A DNA stretch of 5,728 nucleotides, from contig JABXJV010000523.1 in the NCBI GenBank assembly GCA_013375355.1, positions 1 through 5,728 on the forward strand, in the 5' to 3' direction. Under the pieces are notes generated by a model. The model did not search any database. It was not told the DNA's origin and saw only the letters and a program-made list of their open reading frames with translations. A program made the position numbers and the translations under genes. Each line of letters starts with the position of its first letter. The stretch's first letter is position 1. The stretch comes from Candidatus Helarchaeota archaeon. GTDB lineage: Archaea; Asgardarchaeota; Lokiarchaeia; Helarchaeales; JABXJV01. This document shows positions 1 to 5,728 of this stretch, piece by piece.

Positions 1-1283
1 AGAAATTCAGAACAATTCCTTCACCTCTTTATGGTATTTTCCCCTGGCGGTTTCTTGTCGTTACTGATGACCGTACGAAAACCAAGTTAGGTAAATTCGG
101 TCAAGAAACTGCCTCCTTATTGTTTGGTCTTTCATCTGAAATTATGAGAGGGCATTTGTGGTATATTTCTGATAAGAGAGTGCAAGAAAAGGTGAGAGGA
201 GATTCGGCTACAGGAGAGTTATGGAATTATCCTGGAGATTCGTCCTTTGTAATAATGCCTTGCTGGTCCAGAGGTGCGTGGGGGTCAGAAATGATACCTT
301 TTGTTACAATTCCAGTTCCCCACGTATGTTCCGCTATGATAGGGATGGCCTGCCAATCAATGTGGTTAACCACAACCGAACTAGGTTATGCTTGTGCGTT
401 GAATGCGATGCCCACGAACGATCCCAGGAGAAGGGAAATGGTAGCTGATCGTCTTGGTATACCCCATTCTTGGGAATTCCTAGGGGCTTTTTCCTTTGGA
501 GTTCCTCGTCAACCTCGCTATGTGGGTCCTGCAAGAGCACCACTTGAGGGGGTCTTCTACGAAGAACTCTGGGGAAATAATTATGTCCGTTTAGGTTATC
601 GAAGTGATAAATTAGAATTTGAAGATACCCCAGAAATGGAACTAGAAAAGGCTCAGAAAAAACAAGCTAGTATTGGTATTTTCAAGGAAGACCCTGTTGA
701 AGACTGGAAAATAGAAAAAATTATGGACGTGGCAAAATGGGCTCCCAATCCCGAGAATCTACAGCACTGGCGATTTGTCGTGGTCAGGAAAGATGAGAAT
801 TTTAAAAATATGATGTTACAATGTAATATGGAAACAATGGAATTGGGGAACGCTATGGGAATAACAACCGGCGGTACAGGTTTAACATCAATGATGGAAA
901 CATATAAACAATATATGAAATATCCCGCTCAAGCAGACACAGTGATTATACCCTGTTACACGCATTCAAGTTGGATTGAATATCCCGCAAGTACAGCTGG
1001 AATGACTGATTATATTTTTGCTGGGGCAACTGGTTGTTGCATTGAAAATATGTGGTTAGCGGCTATAGCACTTGGGCTGGGATGCAATTACGACATTCAT
1101 CCTGTTATTGAAAATAGAAGAAAAGAATTGATGTGTGACTATCTTAACATTCCAAGGTCGTGGGAACCGCTCGGATGCGTTTATATTGGGTACCCAGATA
1201 AAAAAATGCCCGCTATTGCAAAGCCCAAATTAAAGGATTATGTTTATATTGATCATTGGGGGGATAAATTATTTACAAAATAA
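1..1283 (+). CDS. Tandem two-domain nitroreductase-family flavoprotein, 5' partial
   Basis: The frame is open from base 3, giving 426 visible residues that end at TAA 1281-1283. TTG at 120 is not the start, because family sequence lies before it: the motif PWRFLVVTDD (residues 14-23) matches the flavin-pocket QPWRF strand of nitroreductases. About 30 N-terminal residues are probably outside the window. Two homologous domains are visible. Domain 1 covers about 1-192 and ends in EELWG. Domain 2 covers about 220-426, with NLQHWRF at 252-258 and a terminal DHWG. The stretch coded by 357-506 aligns without gaps to that coded by 1047-1196, with 21 of 50 residues identical. The family uses FMN and NAD(P)H to reduce nitro, quinone, enone or similar groups; the substrate here is unknown. 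Domain 2 has ASIGIF (222-227) where flavin-binding members usually carry an Arg-rich RRSIRxF motif, so it may not hold FMN by itself. A fused pseudo-dimer is the likely form, as in mycobacterial Acg-type proteins. It is probably cytosolic, as no signal peptide or membrane segment is visible. Family confidence is high; specific function is unknown. Confidence 0.88.
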   Translation, partial: KFRTIPSPLYGIFPWRFLVVTDDRTKTKLGKFGQETASLLFGLSSEIMRGHLWYISDKRVQEKVRGDSATGELWNYPGDSSFVIMPCWSRGAWGSEMIPFVTIPVPHVCSAMIGMACQSMWLTTTELGYACALNAMPTNDPRRREMVADRLGIPHSWEFLGAFSFGVPRQPRYVGPARAPLEGVFYEELWGNNYVRLGYRSDKLEFEDTPEMELEKAQKKQASIGIFKEDPVEDWKIEKIMDVAKWAPNPENLQHWRFVVVRKDENFKNMMLQCNMETMELGNAMGITTGGTGLTSMMETYKQYMKYPAQADTVIIPCYTHSSWIEYPASTAGMTDYIFAGATGCCIENMWLAAIALGLGCNYDIHPVIENRRKELMCDYLNIPRSWEPLGCVYIGYPDKKMPAIAKPKLKDYVYIDHWGDKLFTK

Positions 1284-1294
1284 TTTTAATGAAT

Positions 1295-1300
1295 GGTGAT
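1295..1300 (+). promoter_or_regulatory. Shine-Dalgarno GGTGAT deciding the start of RHH-like copy 1
   Basis: GGTGAT complements the usual archaeal 16S rRNA 3' end (AUCACCUCC) and sits four bases before ATG 1305. It overlaps the alternative ATG at 1293, which has no comparable motif in front. The same gene pair uses GGTGA before copy 2, which supports choosing 1305. Confidence 0.65.
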
Positions 1301-1304
1301 GCTA

Positions 1305-1562
1305 ATGAGTGAATGGTTAGGTAAACCACGTGTCTCAAAAGAAGATATTGATGAATATCAGCCAAGTCTAGTAAAATCCTTTCCGAGTCTTATTAAGTAT
1401 TATGAAGATAACCAAAAGTTCAGACTGACATTAATTTTCGATCATCCTCTTTTTGACTCTTTCAAGAAAATCGTGGAAAAGAAATATAAAAAATTTACAA
1501 GATTTGAAGCTGATAAGGCAATAATGGAAGCGATCGAGGAATGGATATCAAAAAATAAATGA
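1305..1562 (+). CDS. Small ribbon-helix-helix-like protein, copy 1 (85 aa)
   Basis: I chose ATG 1305 because the Shine-Dalgarno GGTGAT (1295-1300) lies four bases before it; ATG 1293 would place that motif inside the gene. The product has a polar N-terminal arm (1-26), a PSL motif (27-29), a predicted beta strand KFRLTLIF (38-45), a helix (about 49-61), a short turn KKFTRF (62-67), and a second helix ending AIMEAIEEWI (72-81). The order strand-helix-turn-helix and the Ala/Ile/Trp-rich second helix resemble archaeal ribbon-helix-helix (MetJ/Arc-type) regulators, which dimerise and insert the strand in DNA. That match is by pattern only. It is paralogous to the next gene: 25 of 59 aligned residues are identical without gaps. 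It lies 21 bases after the nitroreductase and is probably co-transcribed with it. It could instead be a small non-DNA-binding partner of the enzyme. Confidence 0.72.
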   Translation: MSEWLGKPRVSKEDIDEYQPSLVKSFPSLIKYYEDNQKFRLTLIFDHPLFDSFKKIVEKKYKKFTRFEADKAIMEAIEEWISKNK

Positions 1563-1567
1563 AAAAT

Positions 1568-1572
1568 GGTGA
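1568..1572 (+). promoter_or_regulatory. Shine-Dalgarno GGTGA of RHH-like copy 2
   Basis: GGTGA lies six bases before ATG 1579 in a 16-base intergenic gap. It mirrors the site before copy 1, which fits duplication of the gene with its leader. Confidence 0.6.
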
Positions 1573-1578
1573 ATAATT

Positions 1579-1827
1579 ATGAGTAAAAATGAGAAAAAAC
1601 CAACGGGTCCATTCATCAGGGAAGATTTCGATCTAGGGCTTGCTATGCCTTCATTAAAACAATTTGTTCGAGATGACGTGAAATTTAGAGTATACACATT
1701 GTTTGAGGAGGATTTATTGAAGGAGTTCAAGGCGGCGGTGATTAAAAAATTCGGTAAATTTTACCCCGATGAATCGAAAAAAGCTGTGATTGAGGCAATT
1801 AAAATGTGGATAGCGAGTGTAAAATAA
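1579..1827 (+). CDS. Small ribbon-helix-helix-like protein, copy 2 (82 aa)
   Basis: ATG 1579 is preceded by GGTGA (1568-1572) with a six-base spacer, 16 bases after the stop of copy 1. The layout matches copy 1: a variable N-terminal arm (1-23), PSL (24-26), strand KFRVYTLF (35-42), first helix (about 45-58), turn GKFYPD (59-64), and second helix with AVIEAIKMWI (69-78). From the PSL motif to the last Lys the two proteins align without gaps at about 42% identity, while the arms before it differ. This fits a local tandem gene duplication followed by divergence, and suggests the two products may pair as a heterodimer. The DNA-binding role is inferred from ribbon-helix-helix-like topology and not from a recognised family. 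Its position between a redox enzyme and an SCP2-like gene suggests either autoregulation of the operon or an accessory role. Confidence 0.72.
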   Translation: MSKNEKKPTGPFIREDFDLGLAMPSLKQFVRDDVKFRVYTLFEEDLLKEFKAAVIKKFGKFYPDESKKAVIEAIKMWIASVK

Positions 1828-1830
1828 AAA

Positions 1831-1836
1831 GGAGAT
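1831..1836 (+). promoter_or_regulatory. Shine-Dalgarno GGAGAT of the SCP2-like gene
   Basis: GGAGAT lies six bases before ATG 1843, in the 15-base gap after the TAA of RHH-like copy 2. It supports translation of the SCP2-like protein from a shared operon transcript. Confidence 0.6.
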
Positions 1837-1842
1837 AATATA

Positions 1843-2214
1843 ATGGTTAATGTAGATGATGTGATTAACTGGGTAAAGACTCTTGCAGATAAAATAAATA
1901 AGGAAGCTACTGCTAAAGAAAGAATTAAAAAATGGATAAAGAAGAGTTATTGGGGCAAGATCATATCATGGAAAATGAACAGTAAAGGATTCTTCATTGT
2001 AATTACAAGGGATGGAACGGTGAAGTTCGGAACTGGAGATTATCCGTCTCCCGAAGTGACCATGATAATTTCACCAGACTCATTTATGGAACTTCTGAAA
2101 AAAGACCCTTATTCAGGTTTGAAGGAATGCCTCGCAACAAACCAGCTCGTGATTCAGGGAAATTTAAACGAGGCTAATCAATTCCTGGATGCTGCGAAGG
2201 ATATTCTTAAATAA
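1843..2214 (+). CDS. SCP2-like sterol/lipid carrier domain protein (123 aa)
   Basis: ATG 1843 follows GGAGAT (1831-1836) with a six-base spacer, 15 bases after the previous stop. The whole protein looks like a single SCP2 domain. It has an N-terminal amphipathic helix (about 3-34) and strands around ISWKM (41-45), GFFIVITRDG (49-58) and TVKFG (59-63). A strand EVTMIIS (71-77) leads into a helix PDSFMELLKKD (78-88). A helix GLKECLA (92-98), strand LVIQGN (102-107) and C-terminal helix (108-122) complete it. The Asp-Gly turn, the EVTMIIS strand and the IQGN turn followed by a helix are typical of the family, and its length is normal for a stand-alone domain. SCP2 domains bind sterols, fatty acyl chains or other hydrophobic ligands in a cavity. 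Archaea with ether lipids may use them for isoprenoid-type ligands. As the last gene of the cluster it may present a hydrophobic substrate to the upstream flavoenzyme (inference). No signal peptide or membrane anchor is visible. Confidence 0.75.
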   Translation: MVNVDDVINWVKTLADKINKEATAKERIKKWIKKSYWGKIISWKMNSKGFFIVITRDGTVKFGTGDYPSPEVTMIISPDSFMELLKKDPYSGLKECLATNQLVIQGNLNEANQFLDAAKDILK

Positions 2215-2230
2215 TTTCTGGATAATAAAA

Positions 2231-5200
2231 TTAATTTTCAAATATTTTTTGAATAAATTTACCTGCTTTTGAAAAAATGCCTATATTTCCCGAATAGGTT
2301 TCTAATTCTTCTTGATAAAAATCTTCCACTTCTTCAATTAATTTTTTTAATTTATTCCGTAGTGTAATTAAATTCTCCTCTGTCATTAAAGCAATATTTA
2401 AATAATTTCCATATTCAAGAAGGATTGTCATTTCTTCTTGCTCAACTATTTTTATTTTTGTTTTATTTTTAGTTATCTCTTGTATTAACCCAGAAATGCC
2501 AGTCAATCCGCCCGCAACTAATTGAGGCTCAATTTCTTCTTCTGGTTTAAAAGGATGGTCGTAAATACAGGTTCCATTAGGCATGAATAAATAAATGTGG
2601 TGGATCCTCTTATGCCAGTTAATTTCAGACTCAGTCTGTAAATCCGTTCTTTGCATCTCATCAATATTGACCGAGGAACTGATTTCAATGGGACATGATG
2701 GGGCTGAAATTCCAACAGTACTTGAAGAAATTGCGGGTTTTTCTATAAAATTCAATGCAGAGGTAAGAATAGCCTTTTCATCTTTGATCATTTTAAGATA
2801 TTTCAAAATTTCTTCCCTTCTTTGCTTATATCCCGCTTTTCCAAAGATGTCTAACGCATTATTGAGATAATTTGTTGCTATACTTAAATATTGACTCTTT
2901 TTAGAATGATCTATCTCATAATCTGATTGAATTAAATGCCATATTCCATCAAAATAAGTAGAAGTTGCTAGTGCCCATTGAGCATCTTTCTCAAAACCGC
3001 CTAATTGATAATTTTTTGATGATTCCCTTAAGTGCATTTTTATTTTTCTATAATAATTGATTTTTTCTTCTAAATTTGTAGATTTATCAAATAAGCTTCC
3101 AGATTCTAGGGCTGAACAATAAAGTGAATTTCCTATTGACAATAGTTTCATTCTACTTTCTGGAAAGATATTACTTGCTTTTTCAAATAATTCAGAGGCT
3201 TTTGCATAGAGGGATGATTTCTTTTCTACATCTGCGCGTTCCGTATTTTCCCAAGCTTTACATAAATAAAAGATTGCCATTAATTCTTCTTTTTCTCGTT
3301 TAACTTCATATATTTGACATAGATTTTCAAAAAGGGAACTGGCTTTATTGTATAACTCTGCTGCAACTAAATGATTTCCTTTTTTACTCTCTAATCTCGC
3401 AGTTTCAATCTGGTAACGGGCGGTACAATATGTTTTCCGAATTTCTGCGACTTGAATTAATTTTGAGATTCTCTCTAAATCTTCAGGATATTTTCTTTTT
3501 TGTAAATAGGAATTGAGGACTTCAGTTGCATCTTTAAATTCATCTTTAGATACTGAATAAGTTTCGGCAGCCTCTTGATGTTTATTTTGTTTGCTTAAAT
3601 TTTCTGCTTTTTCTAGGATTGCCCATGCCGAATAATAAGGAGCTTCAAATTTATATTCACGAAGATTTTTTAATATATTACTTGCTTGCTCATAATTTAT
3701 TTGTGCATTATAATGGTCTTCTTTTACGTGATATGATTTAGCAATCTCAATTAGGTTCCAAGCTTCTACATACTTTTTCAATTTTTCAATTTTTTTACCT
3801 AACCTTGTATAAGTAAGGGTTAGAATTGCTTGATCAAATGAATCAACCGCCTTCTTATAATTTTCTGCTGCACTGATAAAATTTCCTAATCGATCTTCAA
3901 CTTTTGCGAGATTTATATAAGCTGAGCCAACTAAATTAAAATATCCCTTATTTTTAAAATATTCAATTGCATCCATATAAGCTAAATAAGATTTTTTGAA
4001 TATTTTATCATCATTTATTAATTTTCCTAATTCATAATAAACATCCCCAATTAAAAACAAATTTTCTATGTGAAAAAAGGGCTGTTTTATCCTAATACTT
4101 TGTAAAAGAAATTTTATTGCTTTCTTATAATAATTAATTTTTTCTGATTCTTTTAATGAATTTTTAGCCAATAAAATTGCAGTTCTAGAAGCACCACCTA
4201 AATAAAATACATTATAATTTAATATTGGAGAGCTATAATTTGATATTATTTTAAAACTTTCTGACGAGATTTCTAAATGTTCACAGCTTTCCTTTTTATC
4301 CTTGATTAAATCTCCTATTATTATATTATTTATGCTTAGTGCGACATATCTGTTCAAATAATACATTTTATAAGTTGGTTTTTTTAATTTTGAAAATATT
4401 AAAACCTTTTCCAAATTTAAAGATATTTTCGCAAAATCCATCCGTTGAATATCTGGAGTGGAGCGATTAAGAGCACCAATTGTGAAGACAGATGCTGTAA
4501 GAAAAACTGTATTTTCAAATACTATCTTAGGGAAGGATAAAGGAACTAAATTAATAAAAAGATTTAAATCTTCCATAACATTTTTAAAATCTTTGGCAAA
4601 GAAACCAAAATATGTTAAAAATATTGCAGTAGTAAATCGTAGGAAATAAAATATTATAAACATCGAATTTGTACTAATTTTAGGTAATAAAGTTTCCCCT
4701 TTTTTAAGCCATTTTTGAGCCAGTTTTAAATATTTTTTTTGTTCAAATTGATTATCTACAAAAAATATGGCATCTATCATATTCAACATTGAATATATTA
4801 AATAAGCAATACATATAACCATTAATTTTGTCGACTTTTCAAATATATCGATAAGTTCTTGAATTATTTTCTTAGCATCAATTAAAAATTGTCTTTTTAC
4901 TAAATTTTCAGCTGGTAGATAAGTGGTAAACCAATGCCAGGATTCCACAATACTGATTACAAAGTGATAAACATAAAATTCAGGAAAATCTTGCTGATTT
5001 TTTAGTTCTTGCCAAATTTTCTTTATTAATTTTTCATATTCTAAAGCTAATTCCATGAAATCTGTATGTTCATCAATATGGAGGAGTTTTTGAGCAAGTA
5101 GAGAATTTAATGTTCTACTTTCAAAAATTCCCATTTCAAGTGAATCTTTTACATTTTCTTTTTCTAAATAAATTAATTTTGCTTTTTTGAAATAGATTTT

Positions 5201-5593
5201 TGCTGATTTTAATAAAATTTCTTCTTTCCCATCTTTAAATCCAGATATACACTTTAAAAAATTAATAAAACCTAAAGATGCATTAATCTTTTCTTCATTT
5301 TGAATTTCTTTAAATGCATTGTACGCTCTTTGAAAACTTGATATTGATAATTGAAAGTTATTTAAAATTTTCTCTTCTGTCTTTTGGAAATCCGCTGCTA
5401 TTTGATATATTTCCCCCAATTTATAATAAATATCCCCTTCAATTTCCTTTAATCCTTTATCTAAACTAATTTTTTCCGCTTTTTTTAAAAGTTCTATTGC
5501 TTTATTCCAATTATATTTCTGTTCCTCTTCTTCTGCTTGAAGAAATAATTCGTTGATTTGTTTTAAAATTTCTTTTTGCGATAAATCTGACAC
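2231..5593 (-). CDS. Large TPR-like helical repeat protein with C-terminal longin/roadblock-like domain (1120 aa)
   Basis: The start is GTG (5591-5593). An in-frame TAA at 5597-5599 excludes a longer form, GGGAG (5603-5607) lies nine bases upstream, and the first internal Met is at about residue 154. Residues 6-98 form helical pairs including a TPR-like unit near 14-47. Residues 100-480 are helical but degenerate, with very hydrophobic stretches at 256-279 and 311-333. Clearer TPR-like or SNAP-like repeats follow at about 557-590, 612-644, 655-689, 725-758, 771-810 and 871-921, with the pattern AAExYxxAxxxF. A Ser/Pro-rich linker (949-989) leads to an alpha/beta domain (997-1098): strand IHHIYLF, turn PNGTCIYDH, helix with AGGLTGISGLIQEIT (1027-1041), further strands, then a helix. 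This order resembles longin or roadblock modules, which often bind small GTPases. The overall design recalls large TPR-longin proteins of Lokiarchaeota. A role as scaffold or sensor is inferred; no catalytic motif is seen. The gene is convergent with the operon to its left and appears to be transcribed alone from its own promoter. Confidence 0.85.
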   Translation of the reverse strand: MSDLSQKEILKQINELFLQAEEEEQKYNWNKAIELLKKAEKISLDKGLKEIEGDIYYKLGEIYQIAADFQKTEEKILNNFQLSISSFQRAYNAFKEIQNEEKINASLGFINFLKCISGFKDGKEEILLKSAKIYFKKAKLIYLEKENVKDSLEMGIFESRTLNSLLAQKLLHIDEHTDFMELALEYEKLIKKIWQELKNQQDFPEFYVYHFVISIVESWHWFTTYLPAENLVKRQFLIDAKKIIQELIDIFEKSTKLMVICIAYLIYSMLNMIDAIFFVDNQFEQKKYLKLAQKWLKKGETLLPKISTNSMFIIFYFLRFTTAIFLTYFGFFAKDFKNVMEDLNLFINLVPLSFPKIVFENTVFLTASVFTIGALNRSTPDIQRMDFAKISLNLEKVLIFSKLKKPTYKMYYLNRYVALSINNIIIGDLIKDKKESCEHLEISSESFKIISNYSSPILNYNVFYLGGASRTAILLAKNSLKESEKINYYKKAIKFLLQSIRIKQPFFHIENLFLIGDVYYELGKLINDDKIFKKSYLAYMDAIEYFKNKGYFNLVGSAYINLAKVEDRLGNFISAAENYKKAVDSFDQAILTLTYTRLGKKIEKLKKYVEAWNLIEIAKSYHVKEDHYNAQINYEQASNILKNLREYKFEAPYYSAWAILEKAENLSKQNKHQEAAETYSVSKDEFKDATEVLNSYLQKRKYPEDLERISKLIQVAEIRKTYCTARYQIETARLESKKGNHLVAAELYNKASSLFENLCQIYEVKREKEELMAIFYLCKAWENTERADVEKKSSLYAKASELFEKASNIFPESRMKLLSIGNSLYCSALESGSLFDKSTNLEEKINYYRKIKMHLRESSKNYQLGGFEKDAQWALATSTYFDGIWHLIQSDYEIDHSKKSQYLSIATNYLNNALDIFGKAGYKQRREEILKYLKMIKDEKAILTSALNFIEKPAISSSTVGISAPSCPIEISSSVNIDEMQRTDLQTESEINWHKRIHHIYLFMPNGTCIYDHPFKPEEEIEPQLVAGGLTGISGLIQEITKNKTKIKIVEQEEMTILLEYGNYLNIALMTEENLITLRNKLKKLIEEVEDFYQEELETYSGNIGIFSKAGKFIQKIFEN
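2245..2250 (+). terminator. Possible T-run terminator of the nitroreductase-SCP2 operon
   Basis: Six T residues on the plus strand, about 30 bases after the SCP2-like stop codon and inside the 3' end of the convergent TPR gene. Archaeal termination commonly occurs at T-runs. A short TCAAA/TTTGA pairing surrounds the run but is too weak to count as a hairpin. In such AT-rich sequence the assignment is weak. Confidence 0.3.
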
Positions 5594-5602
5594 CAGTTAA
5601 TT

Positions 5603-5607
5603 CTCCC
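5603..5607 (-). promoter_or_regulatory. Shine-Dalgarno GGGAG before the GTG start of the TPR gene
   Basis: Read on the minus strand, GGGAG lies nine bases before GTG 5593. Together with the in-frame TAA at 5597-5599 it fixes the start at GTG and not at a later Met or Leu codon. Confidence 0.5.
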
Positions 5608-5628
5608 AGTTCAATTAGTATAATTTTG

Positions 5629-5636
5629 CATATAAA
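5629..5636 (-). promoter_or_regulatory. Putative archaeal TATA box for the TPR gene
   Basis: On the minus strand this reads TTTATATG, close to the archaeal TATA consensus. Its centre is about 40 bases before the GTG start. Initiation about 25 bases downstream would leave a leader of roughly 14-17 bases that just holds the Shine-Dalgarno. No convincing purine-rich BRE precedes it, and in AT-rich DNA such boxes arise by chance, so the call is tentative. Confidence 0.4.
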
Positions 5637-5673
5637 TAGTAGTAAAGAAACTCCCTTACAGATTTTCTTAGTG

Positions 5674-5694
5674 TTTATTAATTCTTTTAATAAA
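5674..5694. repeat. Perfect AT-only inverted repeat upstream of the TPR gene
   Basis: The arms TTTATTAA (5674-5681) and TTAATAAA (5687-5694) are exact reverse complements around a five-base loop TTCTT. The repeat ends about 40 bases upstream of the putative TATA box. It is followed on the plus strand by a T-rich stretch (5695-5708) that includes TTTAAATA. It could be an operator, part of a divergent promoter for a gene beyond the right edge, or a weak plus-strand terminator. Chance is a real possibility given the base composition. No gene is visible in the rest of 5594-5728. Confidence 0.35.
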
Positions 5695-5728
5695 TTTAAA
5701 TATTTTTTGAAAAATTAGAGTAAGGTTG

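Noticed and set aside
221..543. Short open frames on both strands (221-448 plus, 334-543 minus) within the nitroreductase region
   Set aside because: They overlap the strongly supported nitroreductase frame, have no family resemblance, and lack a convincing Shine-Dalgarno.
819..1196. Cysteine-rich look of nitroreductase domain 2 as a possible Fe-S site
   Set aside because: The roughly seven Cys residues are scattered, include a CC pair within a hydrophobic helix, and form no CxxC or CxxxCxxC motif.
1548..1730. A 60-residue minus-strand open frame across the two RHH-like genes
   Set aside because: It lies antisense to two paralogous genes with good Shine-Dalgarno sites; its Ser/Asn/Phe-rich product looks like an antisense shadow.
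2240..2253. Near-identical AAATATTTTTTGAA strings at 2240-2253 and 5698-5711 flanking the TPR gene, as possible direct repeats of a mobile unit
   Set aside because: The string is low-complexity AT sequence, the first copy is in coding sequence, and no transposase or integrase or further flank similarity is seen.
2518..2870. Open frames 2518-2715 (minus) and 2595-2870 (plus) inside the TPR gene
   Set aside because: Both lie in other frames of the long 1120-residue gene and show no domain or ribosome-binding evidence.
4458..4649. A 63-residue plus-strand open frame inside the TPR gene
   Set aside because: It is antisense to the continuous TPR frame, lacks family motifs, and is expected by chance.

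Overview
The window reads as a stretch of an AT-rich archaeal chromosome, most probably from an Asgard archaeon of the Lokiarchaeota type. This assignment is an inference. It rests on the very long TPR protein ending in a longin/roadblock-like domain (an architecture I associate with Lokiarchaeota), GGTGA/GGAGAT Shine-Dalgarno sequences before closely packed small genes, an archaeal-looking TATA box, and small ribbon-helix-helix-like proteins. No rRNA, tRNA, CRISPR array or transposase is visible.

Left half (1-2214, plus strand): a tight four-gene cluster that looks like one operon, with gaps of only 15-21 bases. It begins with a nitroreductase-fold flavoenzyme cut off by the left edge of the window. 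Its reading frame is open from the first bases, so the first start-like codon inside the window (TTG at 120) is not the real start. The protein has two tandem nitroreductase domains. Two small paralogous ribbon-helix-helix-like proteins of 85 and 82 residues follow, then a 123-residue SCP2 (sterol carrier protein 2)-like domain protein. A reasonable reading is a flavin redox enzyme acting on a hydrophobic or lipid-like substrate, with a small lipid-binding partner and a pair of possible regulators. The substrate cannot be read from sequence.

Right half (2231-5593, minus strand): one gene convergent with the operon and separated from it by 16 bases. It encodes a 1120-residue alpha-helical repeat protein. 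A degenerate N-terminal helical region is followed by recognisable TPR-like repeats (about 480-925), a Ser/Pro-rich linker (about 949-989) and a C-terminal alpha/beta domain (about 997-1098) resembling longin/roadblock modules. It is probably a scaffold or sensor for protein-protein interaction, perhaps linked to small GTPases, but that is inference. Its GTG start is fixed by an in-frame stop two codons upstream. A TATA-like box and a Shine-Dalgarno sequence lie in front of it.

The last 135 bases (5594-5728) carry this promoter and an AT-only perfect inverted repeat. No gene is seen there.
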